Source: Nocardia anocheti
GTDB taxonomy: Bacteria > Actinomycetota > Actinomycetes > Mycobacteriales > Mycobacteriaceae
NCBI RefSeq assembly: GCF_029675105.1
Contig: NZ_JAQQFV010000003.1
Location: 310,001-374,000 of the forward strand
Length of the DNA: 64,000 bases
Reading direction: 5' to 3'
The number at the start of each line of letters is the position of its first letter. The first letter of the stretch is position 1. The position numbers and the translations under genes were made by a program. Shown in pieces: positions 16,843 through 25,058 of this stretch. The notes under the pieces were generated by a model that was given only the letters and a program-made list of their open reading frames with translations, was not told where the DNA came from and did not search any database.

Positions 16843-18390
16843 GTGTTGGACCCCGGTGCGGGGATCAGGTCGGGGGACTACGACGCCGGTCGCGGCGTGC
16901 TCGTCGCGACGCCGCGAACCGCGGCGGGCGCGCGGTGTTTCCGGCCGCCCGCGCCGCCGGTGGTGGCGCTCACGCCGCGACCGCGTCCGGCGCACGTGCC
17001 GCTGGCACCGGCCCAGGAGCGGATGTGGCATGCGGCGCGGCTGGGTCGCTCGGCGGACTGGAATGTCGCGCGCGCCCTGCGGCTGCGTGGCACTGGGATC
17101 GACGTGGTCGCGTTGCGGGCCGCGCTCGAGCACCTGGTGATCCGGCACGAGCCGCTGCGCACCCGCTACCCGGTGACCGGCGGTGGCCCCGCCCAGGTGG
17201 TCGCCGACCCCGCCGAGCTCGCCCTCGACGTGGTCGAACGCATCGTCACCGAGGACGAACTCGCGGCCGCGATCGCGGAGGCGGCGGGCGCGGCCTTCGA
17301 TCTCGCGCGCGACCTGCCCCTGCGCGCGCGGCTGCTCGTCCTCGGTCCCGACGAGGTGGTTCTGGTGCTGGTCGTGCACCACATCTCGGTCGACGGCCGG
17401 TCGATGGACCCGCTGATCCGCGACCTGGTGACCGCCTATCTCGCCTGCCGCGCCGGAACCGCACCCGACTGGGCGCCCCTGCCGCTGACCTACACCGACT
17501 ACACCCTGTGGAAGCACGACCGGCTCGGCGACTTCACCGACGAGTGGAGCCGCGCCACCCACCAGCTGCGCTACTGGGCCAACGCCCTGGCGGGCAGGCC
17601 CGCGCTGCTCGATCTGCCCACCCGCGAACTGCCCGGGCCACCGGCGGACCCGGCGGCGGGCACGCTGATCCCCGTCACCTTCGACGCGCCCACCCACGCG
17701 GGCCTGCTGCGGCTGGCCGACGACGGGCGCGCCAGCCTGCTCATGGTGTTGCAGGCGGCCTTCGCGGTGACCGTCGGCGCGTTCGCGCGCAGCGCCGACG
17801 TGACGGTGGCGACCGCGGTCTCCGGTCGCGAGCACCGGCTGCTCGACGACATGGTCGGCAACTTCTCCGACGACGTGCTCCTGCGCGTGCGCCTGGACCG
17901 CGCCGGGAACGTCGAGGAACTGCTCGACCAGGTGCGCCGGGTCGCGCTGGCCGCCTACGCCCACCCCGACACCCCCAACCCCCGGCTCAAGCGCTGCTTG
18001 CTCCAGGACGCCGCGCTCCCGCTGTTCCAGGCGACGCTGATCCTGCAGCGCGCCGCGACGCCCCGGACCGCGTCCACCGAATCCGCCGTGGCGCAGCCAC
18101 TGTCGATCACCGAGCTGCCCACCGGCGTGGTGCGCGCCAAGCACGATCTCGAGTTCGGTCTCACCGACCACTACGACCCGCTCGGCGCGCCCGCCGGGAT
18201 CGACGGCTCGTTCCGCTACCCGATCGCCCGCTTCGACGAGGAGACCGCCGCGCGGTTCGTCGCCCGCTTCCGCGGGGTGGTCGGGCTGCTGGCCGACGGC
18301 TACCGCGGCCCGCTGACCGCGCTGCTGGCGGGCACCGGCCGTCGCCGCCCGGTGCGCACCACCCGCCGGGCGCCACGACTGCTGCTCTGA
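16843..18390 (+). CDS. Free-standing NRPS condensation-domain enzyme
   Basis: The 515-residue product is a single condensation domain. The PLAPAQERMWHAARL segment (C1) starts near residue 53, RHEPLRTRY (C2) near 101, the catalytic HHxxxDG motif is HHISVDG at 179-185, YTDYTLW (C4) follows, and MVGNFSDDVLL (C5) comes later. No adenylation or carrier domain is attached, and none lies in the window. Such enzymes form amide or ester bonds between carrier-bound or free substrates. It converges on a four-gene PLP-enzyme operon with no gap, which suggests one biosynthetic locus. Start GTG at 16843 behind GGAGG at 16827. Confidence 0.85.
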   Translation: MLDPGAGIRSGDYDAGRGVLVATPRTAAGARCFRPPAPPVVALTPRPRPAHVPLAPAQERMWHAARLGRSADWNVARALRLRGTGIDVVALRAALEHLVIRHEPLRTRYPVTGGGPAQVVADPAELALDVVERIVTEDELAAAIAEAAGAAFDLARDLPLRARLLVLGPDEVVLVLVVHHISVDGRSMDPLIRDLVTAYLACRAGTAPDWAPLPLTYTDYTLWKHDRLGDFTDEWSRATHQLRYWANALAGRPALLDLPTRELPGPPADPAAGTLIPVTFDAPTHAGLLRLADDGRASLLMVLQAAFAVTVGAFARSADVTVATAVSGREHRLLDDMVGNFSDDVLLRVRLDRAGNVEELLDQVRRVALAAYAHPDTPNPRLKRCLLQDAALPLFQATLILQRAATPRTASTESAVAQPLSITELPTGVVRAKHDLEFGLTDHYDPLGAPAGIDGSFRYPIARFDEETAARFVARFRGVVGLLADGYRGPLTALLAGTGRRRPVRTTRRAPRLLL

Positions 18391-19701
18391 TCAGCCCCGT
18401 TCCAGCGGCAGCCCGGCGTCACGCCAGGCGACGATGCCGCCGTCGAGGCTGAACGCGTCGAACCCGGCCCGTCGGGTCACCGCGGCGAAGCGCTGCGAGG
18501 TCTCGCCGACCGGGCACACGAACACCACCGGCCGCGATCTGGGAAACGGAATCCCTTGGGCGAGGAGGTCGTCGAGCTGGTCGTCGCGGATATTGACCGC
18601 CCCCGGCACGTGCCCGACCCGGTAGGCCATCGCGCCCCGGGTGTCGACGACGGTGGGTCGGCCGGTGCGGTCGAGGTCGGCCAGTTCGGCGGGGGACAGG
18701 CTCGGGGCGAGGTCCTCGGGTCCCGGTGCCGCGGGCGCGGCGGGCTTGCCGAACAGGTCGGGCCTGCGCTGGGCCAGATAGGACAGATACGGCTCTAGCC
18801 GATCGCAGACGATGAGCACGGCCACCAGCGGCCGGTCGCCGGGCCGGGGCGCGGCCGCGAGCGAACGCAGGGCCGCCGCGTAGCCAGCGCCGCTGGTCGG
18901 CCCCGCGAGGACACCGTAGCCGCGCGCCAGGGCGAGGGTGGCCTCGATGGCGGTCGCGGAGTCGACGGTGACGATCTCGTCGTAGAACCCGGGCTGGAAG
19001 AGCCCGACCTCCCACATCTCGCGCTCGGACCGGATGCCGGGGATGAAGTCGAACCGGTCGGAGACCACACCGATGGTGCGCAGGGCCGGATGGTGGTCGC
19101 GCAGGGCAGTGGCCGTGCCCCGGGTCGAGCCGGTGGTGCCCAGGCCGCCGACGAGATAGTCGACGGTGTCGATGCCCGCCGCGGCGAAATCGGCGGCGAT
19201 CTCGGCGCCGGTGCCGTCGCGATGGGCGGCGACATTGCGTTCGCTGGTGTACTGCGAGGGATGGAACCAGCGGCCCGGCGCCTGACCGATCGTCTGCTCG
19301 ATGACCGCCGAGACATCGTCGGCCGCTTGCGGATCGGGGCATTCCGACAGCCCGGGCAGCTCCACGATCTCGGTCTCGAGCAGCTGCAACAGCTGGCGGA
19401 CCTCGCTGACCCGGATGCGATTGGTGACCGCCCGCAACGGCACCCCGTACAGCCCCCCGAGCACCCGCAGCGCCTTGGCCGTATTGCCGCTGGACGCCTC
19501 GATGAGCGACTGCCCGTCGGCGGCGATCCGGGCGAGGTCGTCGCGGATCATCGCCCACGCCACCCGATCCTTCACCGACCCGAACGGGTTGTGCGACTCC
19601 AACTTCGCGTACAACTCGACCTCCGGCAGGCCGTGTACGGCGGGGTCGAGCCGGAGCAGGGGCGTGTCGCCGATGAGCTCGGTGATGTGGGAGTAGATCA
19701 T
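18391..19701 (-). CDS. Cysteine-synthase-like PLP enzyme fused to rhodanese
   Basis: The product has 436 residues. Residues 1-320 are a fold-type II PLP enzyme of the cysteine synthase family: the internal aldimine Lys is K44 in NPFGSVKDR, the substrate loop is SSGNT (70-74), and the phosphate-binding glycine loop is GGLGTTGS. Residues about 340-436 form a rhodanese domain with its active Cys at 396 in CPVGETS, so the sulfur-carrying residue is present. The fusion suggests either direct sulfur handling or synthesis of a diaminopropionate-type building block, as done by SbnA-like paralogues. It is the last gene of a four-gene operon, starting inside the stop of the gene before it. Confidence 0.85.
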   Translation of the reverse strand: MIYSHITELIGDTPLLRLDPAVHGLPEVELYAKLESHNPFGSVKDRVAWAMIRDDLARIAADGQSLIEASSGNTAKALRVLGGLYGVPLRAVTNRIRVSEVRQLLQLLETEIVELPGLSECPDPQAADDVSAVIEQTIGQAPGRWFHPSQYTSERNVAAHRDGTGAEIAADFAAAGIDTVDYLVGGLGTTGSTRGTATALRDHHPALRTIGVVSDRFDFIPGIRSEREMWEVGLFQPGFYDEIVTVDSATAIEATLALARGYGVLAGPTSGAGYAAALRSLAAAPRPGDRPLVAVLIVCDRLEPYLSYLAQRRPDLFGKPAAPAAPGPEDLAPSLSPAELADLDRTGRPTVVDTRGAMAYRVGHVPGAVNIRDDQLDDLLAQGIPFPRSRPVVFVCPVGETSQRFAAVTRRAGFDAFSLDGGIVAWRDAGLPLERG

Positions 19702-21098
19702 CGCCACGCTCCGGGCCGGTACTCGGCGTCGGGGCACAGCACGTACCCCGTGTCCGCGCGGGTCACCGCCACCTTCGCCGGGGCCGGATGCATGGCGGCG
19801 CTCGCCGCCGACAGATCCGAGTGGTAGGCGGCGGTATTGGCGAACACCACCGGATCGCCCGGTACGGGCAGCCGGTCGACGCGGACCTGCCGCTGGGTCA
19901 CCAGATCCCGCTCCAGACACAGGTGTCCGGCGAAATACACTCCGGCGGGGCCGGTTCCGTTCGCCTCGGTGAGCACGATCGGGTCGATGAGCACCTCCTG
20001 ATCGGCGGCGGTGACGGTGTCGCGGCTCAGATTCAGATGCACCAGTGTCGCGCCGCCACCGGTCCGCTTGACGAATTCGACCTGGGCCACCGTGATCCCG
20101 GCCCGGTCGACCAGCGCCTTACCCGGTTCCAGCCAGAGCTCGAGCAGATTGTCGGCCAGCACCTTGCCCAGCGCCCGGCCACCGTGTCCCGGCAGCGGCG
20201 CGGCGAGCAGCTCGGCGAGCAAGGCCGGGGCCGGGTCGGTATTGGCGTACTTGTGGTACACGGCGCCGCCGTGCACGGCCCCCTCGGCCACGTGATAGCC
20301 GAAGGTGTTGCCGCCCCAGTGCAGTGCGGGCCCCTGGCCCAGGAGGCCCGCGCGCAACGCGGCGTCGTAGGCGTCGTAGCCGCTGGGGTCAGCGGTGAAG
20401 ACCTGACGCAGGCCACCACCGATATCGAGCACCGTCGGGGTCAGGCCGCGCGCGTACGCGCGTTCGACCAGGTCCAGGCAGTCCGTGACCGCCCGCACCC
20501 GCTCCGCGGTCGAGGCGGTGTCGAGGTGGAAGGCGAACCCGCGCAGCAGCACTCGGTCCCGATGTCGTTCGAGCACGTCCAGCGCGCTGTCGATGTCGGT
20601 GAGGTCGATCCCGAACCGGCTGGGCGCGCTTCCCGCGAACCCCGACACCCGCACCAGCACCTGGGCCGGACCGAGCCCGGCGAGGGTCTCCAGCTCCCAG
20701 AGATTGTCGACATTGACCGTCACCCCCGCCGCCACGGCATCGGTGAGCAGCGCCGTGCCCTTGGGTCCGGTCACCTCGATCCGGTCGACCGGGAAGCCCG
20801 CCGCGTCCGCCGACCGCAACTCCGGCGCCGACGCGACATCGATCCCGATGCCCGCGTGCGCCGCGGTCCGCGCGAACGCCGCCGAACGGTTCACCTTGTG
20901 CGCGTAGCAGATCCGATACCCGAGCCCGGCACCGTCGAGCACGCCGCGCAGGGCCGCCAGGTTCTCGGCGAAGACCTGTGGGAAGACCAGGTGCACCGGT
21001 GATCCGAACCGCCGCAGCGCCTCACGCACCGCGGCACGGTCGGCGACGAACGCGGCGACCTGCGGGGCGAGGGCGGCGGGAACAGCGGGCGGGGTCAT
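19698..21098 (-). CDS. Y4yA/diaminopimelate-decarboxylase-like PLP enzyme
   Basis: The product has 466 residues and is a fold-type III (alanine racemase/DapDC fold) PLP enzyme. The PLP Lys is K68 in YAHKVNRS, HLDT lies near 190, the phosphate-binding GGGL follows, and the C-terminal beta domain carries an EPGKALVDRAG segment and a late HLCLERDLV. The last part replaces the usual C-E-S-x-D motif of DapDC with CLERD, as seen in Y4yA-type enzymes known from rhizobial and NRPS-linked loci. It probably decarboxylates an amino acid or amino-acid conjugate. It overlaps both neighbours by 4 bp, so it is translationally coupled. Confidence 0.83.
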   Translation of the reverse strand: MTPPAVPAALAPQVAAFVADRAAVREALRRFGSPVHLVFPQVFAENLAALRGVLDGAGLGYRICYAHKVNRSAAFARTAAHAGIGIDVASAPELRSADAAGFPVDRIEVTGPKGTALLTDAVAAGVTVNVDNLWELETLAGLGPAQVLVRVSGFAGSAPSRFGIDLTDIDSALDVLERHRDRVLLRGFAFHLDTASTAERVRAVTDCLDLVERAYARGLTPTVLDIGGGLRQVFTADPSGYDAYDAALRAGLLGQGPALHWGGNTFGYHVAEGAVHGGAVYHKYANTDPAPALLAELLAAPLPGHGGRALGKVLADNLLELWLEPGKALVDRAGITVAQVEFVKRTGGGATLVHLNLSRDTVTAADQEVLIDPIVLTEANGTGPAGVYFAGHLCLERDLVTQRQVRVDRLPVPGDPVVFANTAAYHSDLSAASAAMHPAPAKVAVTRADTGYVLCPDAEYRPGAWR

Positions 21099-22336
21099 CC
21101 CACCGACGCGCCGGGCAGCGGCGCGGGCGCCTCGTCGACCGGGTTGTACCCGCCGTCGCGCAGCGCCTCGAACACCCGCGCCCGATGCCGTGGACTGCGG
21201 ATCCGCGCGGTCACCCGCTTGGATTCCAGATCGATCTCCAGCACCGGGATCCGCATCGACTCCAGCAGCGCGGTGATGGTCCGCACACAGTGCTTGCAGC
21301 TCATATCGGGCACGAAGAACACGCCGTCGTCGGCGAGCGCCGTGCCACCGGGCTCGACCGGGGTGATGTCGGTGACGAGTTCGACCGTGTCGGCCACCTC
21401 GGCGAAGGTCGCGACGAAGCGGTCCACGACCGCCGCGAGCACCGAGGTGCCCCCGGTGTCGGCGGCCGCCGGGCACACGGGCACGGTGCCGGGCGGCAGC
21501 AGCGCGTACTGGCGCGAGATCAGGTCGAGGTCGTCGTGATACTTCGCGACGGCGGCCTCCACCTCGAGACCCTCCTCGGTGGTCGCGCGGCGCATCACCG
21601 CGTGCGCGTCGGCGAGGGTGGCCTCCTTCATGGCGCGCAGCAGCGCCAGCGACTCGGCGGTGTAGCGCACCCGGCCGTCGGGCAGCGTCTCCAGGCGCAC
21701 CGGGATCATCCCGCGCCGGAACGTGGACGCCTGCAGTTCCCAGAACCAGCGCGTCGCGACGGCGGCGAAGATCCCGGAATCCCGCAGGCCCGTGGCGAAC
21801 TCGACGATCCCGCGATACGGCGTGTCACCGGCGATGAGCCCGTGCTGCACCAGCGCCCGCCCCGCCGCCTCGATCCCGACCCGCGCGATCTCCACCGGCT
21901 CGTGATCGGTCGTGGTGCCGAGCAGGACCGCGCGCTCGGACTCCGCCAGCGCGGCCGCGCGTTCGGCCAGCCCCGATCCGGCCAGCGCCCGCCACAGCGC
22001 CAGCACGGTCTCCCTGGCGACGACGGCGAGTTCGGGACCGGCGCCCGCGCGGTGGACGTAGCCGGTGTTCGGGATGCCCGCCGAGTCGGTCCAGGTGAGT
22101 CGATGGGTGGCACTGGTGACCTGCTCCGCGCGACACGGCCGCATGAACCGCTCCATGTACAGCCGCTGCGATTCGGTCAGCGTCCCGCCCGGCTCGGCGC
22201 GTAAGGCGGTGGCGCGCACCGTGATCCGCACCGGCGTGGCGGGTTCGGCGGCGGCGAAGAGTCCGGGCGCGGCCAGTCGGGCCAGGATCCGGGCCGTGGC
22301 GCGGCGGTCGTAGTTCTGCGCGGGAGGCGTACCCAT
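21095..22336 (-). CDS. Unknown protein with C-terminal heavy-metal-associated domain
   Basis: The 413-residue product has no family I recognise in residues 1-330: it is mostly helical, with a conserved-looking RWFWELQASTFRRGMIPVR segment in the middle and few Cys. Residues about 337-403 form an HMA-like ferredoxin fold with the metal motif MSCKHC (Cys347 and Cys350), followed by the expected helix and a GGYNP end. HMA domains bind and hand over copper or similar soft metals. Its position inside a PLP biosynthetic operon suggests a metal-linked or sulfur-linked step. The start lies about 30 bp after the SufS-like gene. Confidence 0.7.
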   Translation of the reverse strand: MGTPPAQNYDRRATARILARLAAPGLFAAAEPATPVRITVRATALRAEPGGTLTESQRLYMERFMRPCRAEQVTSATHRLTWTDSAGIPNTGYVHRAGAGPELAVVARETVLALWRALAGSGLAERAAALAESERAVLLGTTTDHEPVEIARVGIEAAGRALVQHGLIAGDTPYRGIVEFATGLRDSGIFAAVATRWFWELQASTFRRGMIPVRLETLPDGRVRYTAESLALLRAMKEATLADAHAVMRRATTEEGLEVEAAVAKYHDDLDLISRQYALLPPGTVPVCPAAADTGGTSVLAAVVDRFVATFAEVADTVELVTDITPVEPGGTALADDGVFFVPDMSCKHCVRTITALLESMRIPVLEIDLESKRVTARIRSPRHRARVFEALRDGGYNPVDEAPAPLPGASVG

Positions 22337-22369
22337 CAGTGCTCCTCGGCTCGGGGGACAGGTCGTGGC

Positions 22370-23668
22370 TCACCACCGGTGCCCGGCGATGCCGGACACG
22401 CGGTCGAGGAAGCGGTCGATCTCGTCGAGGGTGTTGTAGAGCTGGGTGCTCACCCGCACCGAACCCGCCCCGTCCTCGGCCGAGGGCACACAGTGCGCGC
22501 CCGTGCGCACCAGGAAACCGGCGTCGGCCAGCACGAACCCGAGATCGGCCGCGCTGATCCCGTCGAGGGTGAACGAGACGATCCCATAGCCGACGGCACA
22601 GTCCGCGTACGCCGGACCGGGCAGGAGATCCAGCCCCGGCAGCGGGCGCAGACCCTCGATCAGCCGCAGCGTGAGTGCCCGGTTGTGCGCGGCGATCGCG
22701 GCCGGACCGATCTCCTCGAGCAGGTCGAAAGCCGGTGCGAGCGAGAGGATTCCGGGCAGATTCAGCGTGCCACCCTCCAGCAGGGCGGGCATCCCGGAAC
22801 CCCGCAGCCCGTCCTCGGTGACCCGCACGCCCGAGCCGCCGCCGGGCAGGAACGGCCGCAGCCGGTCGTGCACCCGCCGATGGCAGTACAGCAGCCCGAC
22901 CCCGGGCGCGCCGAACATCTTGTGCCCGGCGAACACGGCGAAATCGGCGCCGAGCGCGGTGAGGTCCACCGGGATGTGCCCGCCGCTCTGCGAGCAGTCG
23001 AAGCACAGCAGGATCTCCGGATCGATCCGCCCGCGCAACTCCTCGAGCGTGCTCAGCCCGCCGTACACGTGATGCAGGTGGGTGGTGGTGATCAGCCGGG
23101 TGCGCGGCCCCACCTGGGCGAGGATGTCGTCGACATCGGCCTCACCGGCGCGGGTGGCGCGATAGGGCCGCAGCACGATCCGGCGGCCGAACCGCGCGAG
23201 GGTGTCGCGCAGGTGGTGCCAGGGCAGCACATTGGCGGCGTGATCGGTGGGGCTGTAGAGGATCTCGTCGCCGTCGGCGAGCGCGGAAAGACCCCAGCTG
23301 TGCGCGATGGTGCCCAGCGCGGCGGTGGCCCCGCTGGTGAAGACGATCTCGTCGGCATGTCGCGCACCGAGGAATCCGGCCGCGCGCGCCCGGACCGCCT
23401 CGACCCGGGCGGCCAGCGTCGTGGCCCAGCCGTAGGTGCCCCGGCCCGCGTTGGCGGTGCGCGCGCGGTGGTAGTCGGTGACCGCCGCGATGACGGAATC
23501 CGGTTTCTGGGTGGTGGCGGCACTGTCGAGATAGACCACCCCCGCCTCGGCCAGCGCCGGGAAGCGCGCGCGCACGGTGGCGGGCACCGGCGCGTGCCGG
23601 GTCGCCGGGGCGGCGGCGAGCTCGGGCCGGAGGGGGTGCACGCGTTCAACGATACGCGCGGACAACAC
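22370..23668 (-). CDS. SufS-like class V aminotransferase/cysteine desulfurase
   Basis: The 432-residue product is a fold-type I PLP enzyme of the class V group. The N-terminal YLDSAATTQKP is typical of SufS/CsdA. The PLP-binding Lys is K250 in FAGHKMFG. The region RTGAHC carries Cys393 at the position of the catalytic Cys of SufS (RTGHHC), so desulfurase or selenocysteine-lyase-like activity is possible. The operon has no SufBCD or SufU, so a role in housekeeping Fe-S assembly is unlikely; sulfur supply to a biosynthetic product fits better. It is the first gene of the operon, and a hairpin covers its ribosome binding site. Confidence 0.83.
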   Translation of the reverse strand: MLSARIVERVHPLRPELAAAPATRHAPVPATVRARFPALAEAGVVYLDSAATTQKPDSVIAAVTDYHRARTANAGRGTYGWATTLAARVEAVRARAAGFLGARHADEIVFTSGATAALGTIAHSWGLSALADGDEILYSPTDHAANVLPWHHLRDTLARFGRRIVLRPYRATRAGEADVDDILAQVGPRTRLITTTHLHHVYGGLSTLEELRGRIDPEILLCFDCSQSGGHIPVDLTALGADFAVFAGHKMFGAPGVGLLYCHRRVHDRLRPFLPGGGSGVRVTEDGLRGSGMPALLEGGTLNLPGILSLAPAFDLLEEIGPAAIAAHNRALTLRLIEGLRPLPGLDLLPGPAYADCAVGYGIVSFTLDGISAADLGFVLADAGFLVRTGAHCVPSAEDGAGSVRVSTQLYNTLDEIDRFLDRVSGIAGHRW

Positions 23669-23674
23669 ATTTCG

Positions 23675-23694
23675 ACCTCGACAACGGTCGAGGT
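23675..23694 (-). promoter_or_regulatory. Perfect 8-bp inverted repeat at the operon start
   Basis: ACCTCGAC at 23675-23682 and GTCGAGGT at 23687-23694 form a perfect stem with a 4-nt loop. Read on the minus strand, the loop-proximal arm contains the GAGGT that would serve as ribosome binding site for the ATG at 23668. It could be an operator or a translation-control hairpin for the biosynthetic operon. It also abuts the stop of the CBS gene but lacks a T-run, so a terminator is less likely. Confidence 0.45.
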
Positions 23695-23696
23695 GC

Positions 23697-24131
23697 TCAG
23701 TACCTGCCCTGCAGATAGTCGACCAGATGGCCGCGTTCCTCGGCGAGTTCGGTGATCTCGCTCTTGACCACGTCGCCGATGCTCACGATCCCGACCAGTC
23801 GGTCCTCGCGCACCACCGGCATGTGCCGGATCCGGTGCTCGGTCATCACGTGCCGCAGCGAGGACACGTGGTCGTCGGGGCCGCAGGTGCGCACCTGAAC
23901 GGTCATGATCTCGGCGACCGGACGGTCGAGCAGGTCGGGCCCGTCGCGGTCGAGGCGACGCACCACATCGCGTTCGGAGACGATCCCGCTGATCGTCGCG
24001 CCGTCGGGGGAGACCACCACCGCGCCGATATTGTGCCCGGCCAGGACGCCGAGCAGCGCGCGCACCGTGGTCTCCGGGGGGACGGTCGCCACCGCCGCTC
24101 CCTTGTTCCGCAGGATCTCCGCTATCCGCAT
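23697..24131 (-). CDS. Tandem CBS-domain protein
   Basis: The 144-residue product is made of two CBS domains (about 8-65 and 75-132). The first contains NIGAVVVSPDGATISGIVSERDVV, and the second RHMPVVREDRLVGIVSIGDVV. Stand-alone CBS pairs bind adenosine nucleotides and act as energy or redox sensors; in mycobacteria several belong to dormancy regulons. The partner is unknown. It lies just upstream of the PLP operon on the same strand, separated by the hairpin at 23675. Confidence 0.9.
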   Translation of the reverse strand: MRIAEILRNKGAAVATVPPETTVRALLGVLAGHNIGAVVVSPDGATISGIVSERDVVRRLDRDGPDLLDRPVAEIMTVQVRTCGPDDHVSSLRHVMTEHRIRHMPVVREDRLVGIVSIGDVVKSEITELAEERGHLVDYLQGRY

Positions 24132-24216
24132 GGGCCACTCATTCGGGTCGCACGGGCCGTACGGGTACCAGCATGCTCCGCGAACGCCGCCGTGACCAGC
24201 ACGGACACGTCACGGA

Positions 24217-24453
24217 CTATTCGTCGTCCAGGCCCGCCGAGAGATAGGCCGCCGCGGCCAGCCACTGCCTGCACTGCGGACCGTGCACATCGTGCTGGCG
24301 CAGCATCTCGCGCGCCTGGCGATAGGTCAGGGTGTGCGGCTCCTCGCCGCAGGCGGTGGGCGGGGCTACCGCCGCGCCGAGGTGTCGCGGGATCTCGAGG
24401 CCGACCGTGGTGGCGGCCGAGATCCGGCGGGGTGTACGAAACGGACTGCTCAT
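24217..24453 (-). CDS. Small hypothetical protein of the XRE/DUF397 module
   Basis: The 78-residue product has an N-terminal basic stretch (RTPRRIS) and a helical C-terminal half with TYRQAREMLRQHDVHGPQCRQWLAAAAYLSAG. I do not recognise a named family. It is divergent from the DUF397 gene. An operator-like inverted repeat at 24551-24570, shared with the other genes of this module, lies about 100 bp upstream, which suggests common control by the XRE protein. Confidence 0.65.
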   Translation of the reverse strand: MSSPFRTPRRISAATTVGLEIPRHLGAAVAPPTACGEEPHTLTYRQAREMLRQHDVHGPQCRQWLAAAAYLSAGLDDE

Positions 24454-24550
24454 CCGAGGCCCCTCACATCCGGCGCCGGTGGGTCGGTCCGGCCGGTGTG
24501 CCGTCGACCTTCCGGTGATCTCGAGGGGTGAGTCTACGGTCGCTTCGTTT

Positions 24551-24570
24551 GCAGATGCAAGAACATCTGC
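24551..24570. promoter_or_regulatory. Operator-like inverted repeat, copy 1
   Basis: GCAGATG at 24551-24557 and CATCTGC at 24564-24570 are perfect inverted arms separated by CAAGAA. The same motif recurs at 24731 and at 26381 in front of neighbouring genes. The region 24454-24806 otherwise holds no gene: it is the shared divergent promoter region of the 78-residue protein and the DUF397 protein. Confidence 0.7.
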
Positions 24571-24730
24571 ACGTCCGTTCACGGCGTGTCGCAACGCCGA
24601 TCGGCTTGTGGCGCTTGCGAATTCAGGGGGCTGGACAAGCCTGTGGGCGGGGTCTGCCTGGTCCTGACGTCGGGTAAGTACCGACCGGTGCGCAGTGTGC
24701 TGCCGCGTGTTAGTGTCCGCGTCGAATCAT

Positions 24731-24762
24731 GCAGATGCAAGAACGTTTGAGCGTGCATCTGC
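24731..24762. promoter_or_regulatory. Operator-like inverted repeat, copy 2
   Basis: GCAGATGCAAGAACG at 24731-24745 carries the same left arm and spacer as copy 1, followed by the opposing arm GCATCTGC at 24755-24762. The two 8-bp arms are perfectly complementary but spaced 16 nt apart, as if two boxes faced each other. The DUF397 start codon is 45 bp downstream. Confidence 0.65.
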
Positions 24763-24806
24763 AAATTTCGTACCGATGGGCATCATTCGAGAACGAGGAG
24801 TGTGGC

Positions 24807-25040
24807 GTGTCCGGAATCCAGCATGATCAGCGCGAACGCCCGGGCGTCGGCGCGTGGCGCAAGAGCACCTACAGCAATCCCAGCGGCAACTGCGTCGAGC
24901 TCGCCGAGGCGACCGACGGCTCGGTGGCCGTGCGCAACTCGCGCGACCCGCAGGGCTCGGTGATCTTCTACACCCGGCCCGAAATCGACGCGTTCATCCG
25001 CGGCGCGAAGGCCGGAGAGTTCGACTATCTGACGCAGTGA
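24807..25040 (+). CDS. DUF397 domain protein
   Basis: The 77-residue product shows the DUF397 pattern: WRKSTYSNPSGNCVELAE, then VAVRNSRDPQGSVIFYTRPEIDAFI, ending FDYLTQ. In Streptomyces such small proteins pair with XRE regulators of the WhiJ/AbaA type and modulate their DNA binding. A GAGGAG 6 nt before the GTG at 24807 fixes the start. The cognate XRE gene follows 18 bp downstream in the same operon. Confidence 0.9.
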   Translation: MSGIQHDQRERPGVGAWRKSTYSNPSGNCVELAEATDGSVAVRNSRDPQGSVIFYTRPEIDAFIRGAKAGEFDYLTQ

Positions 25041-25058
25041 TCGGTAATATCGGCGTCC

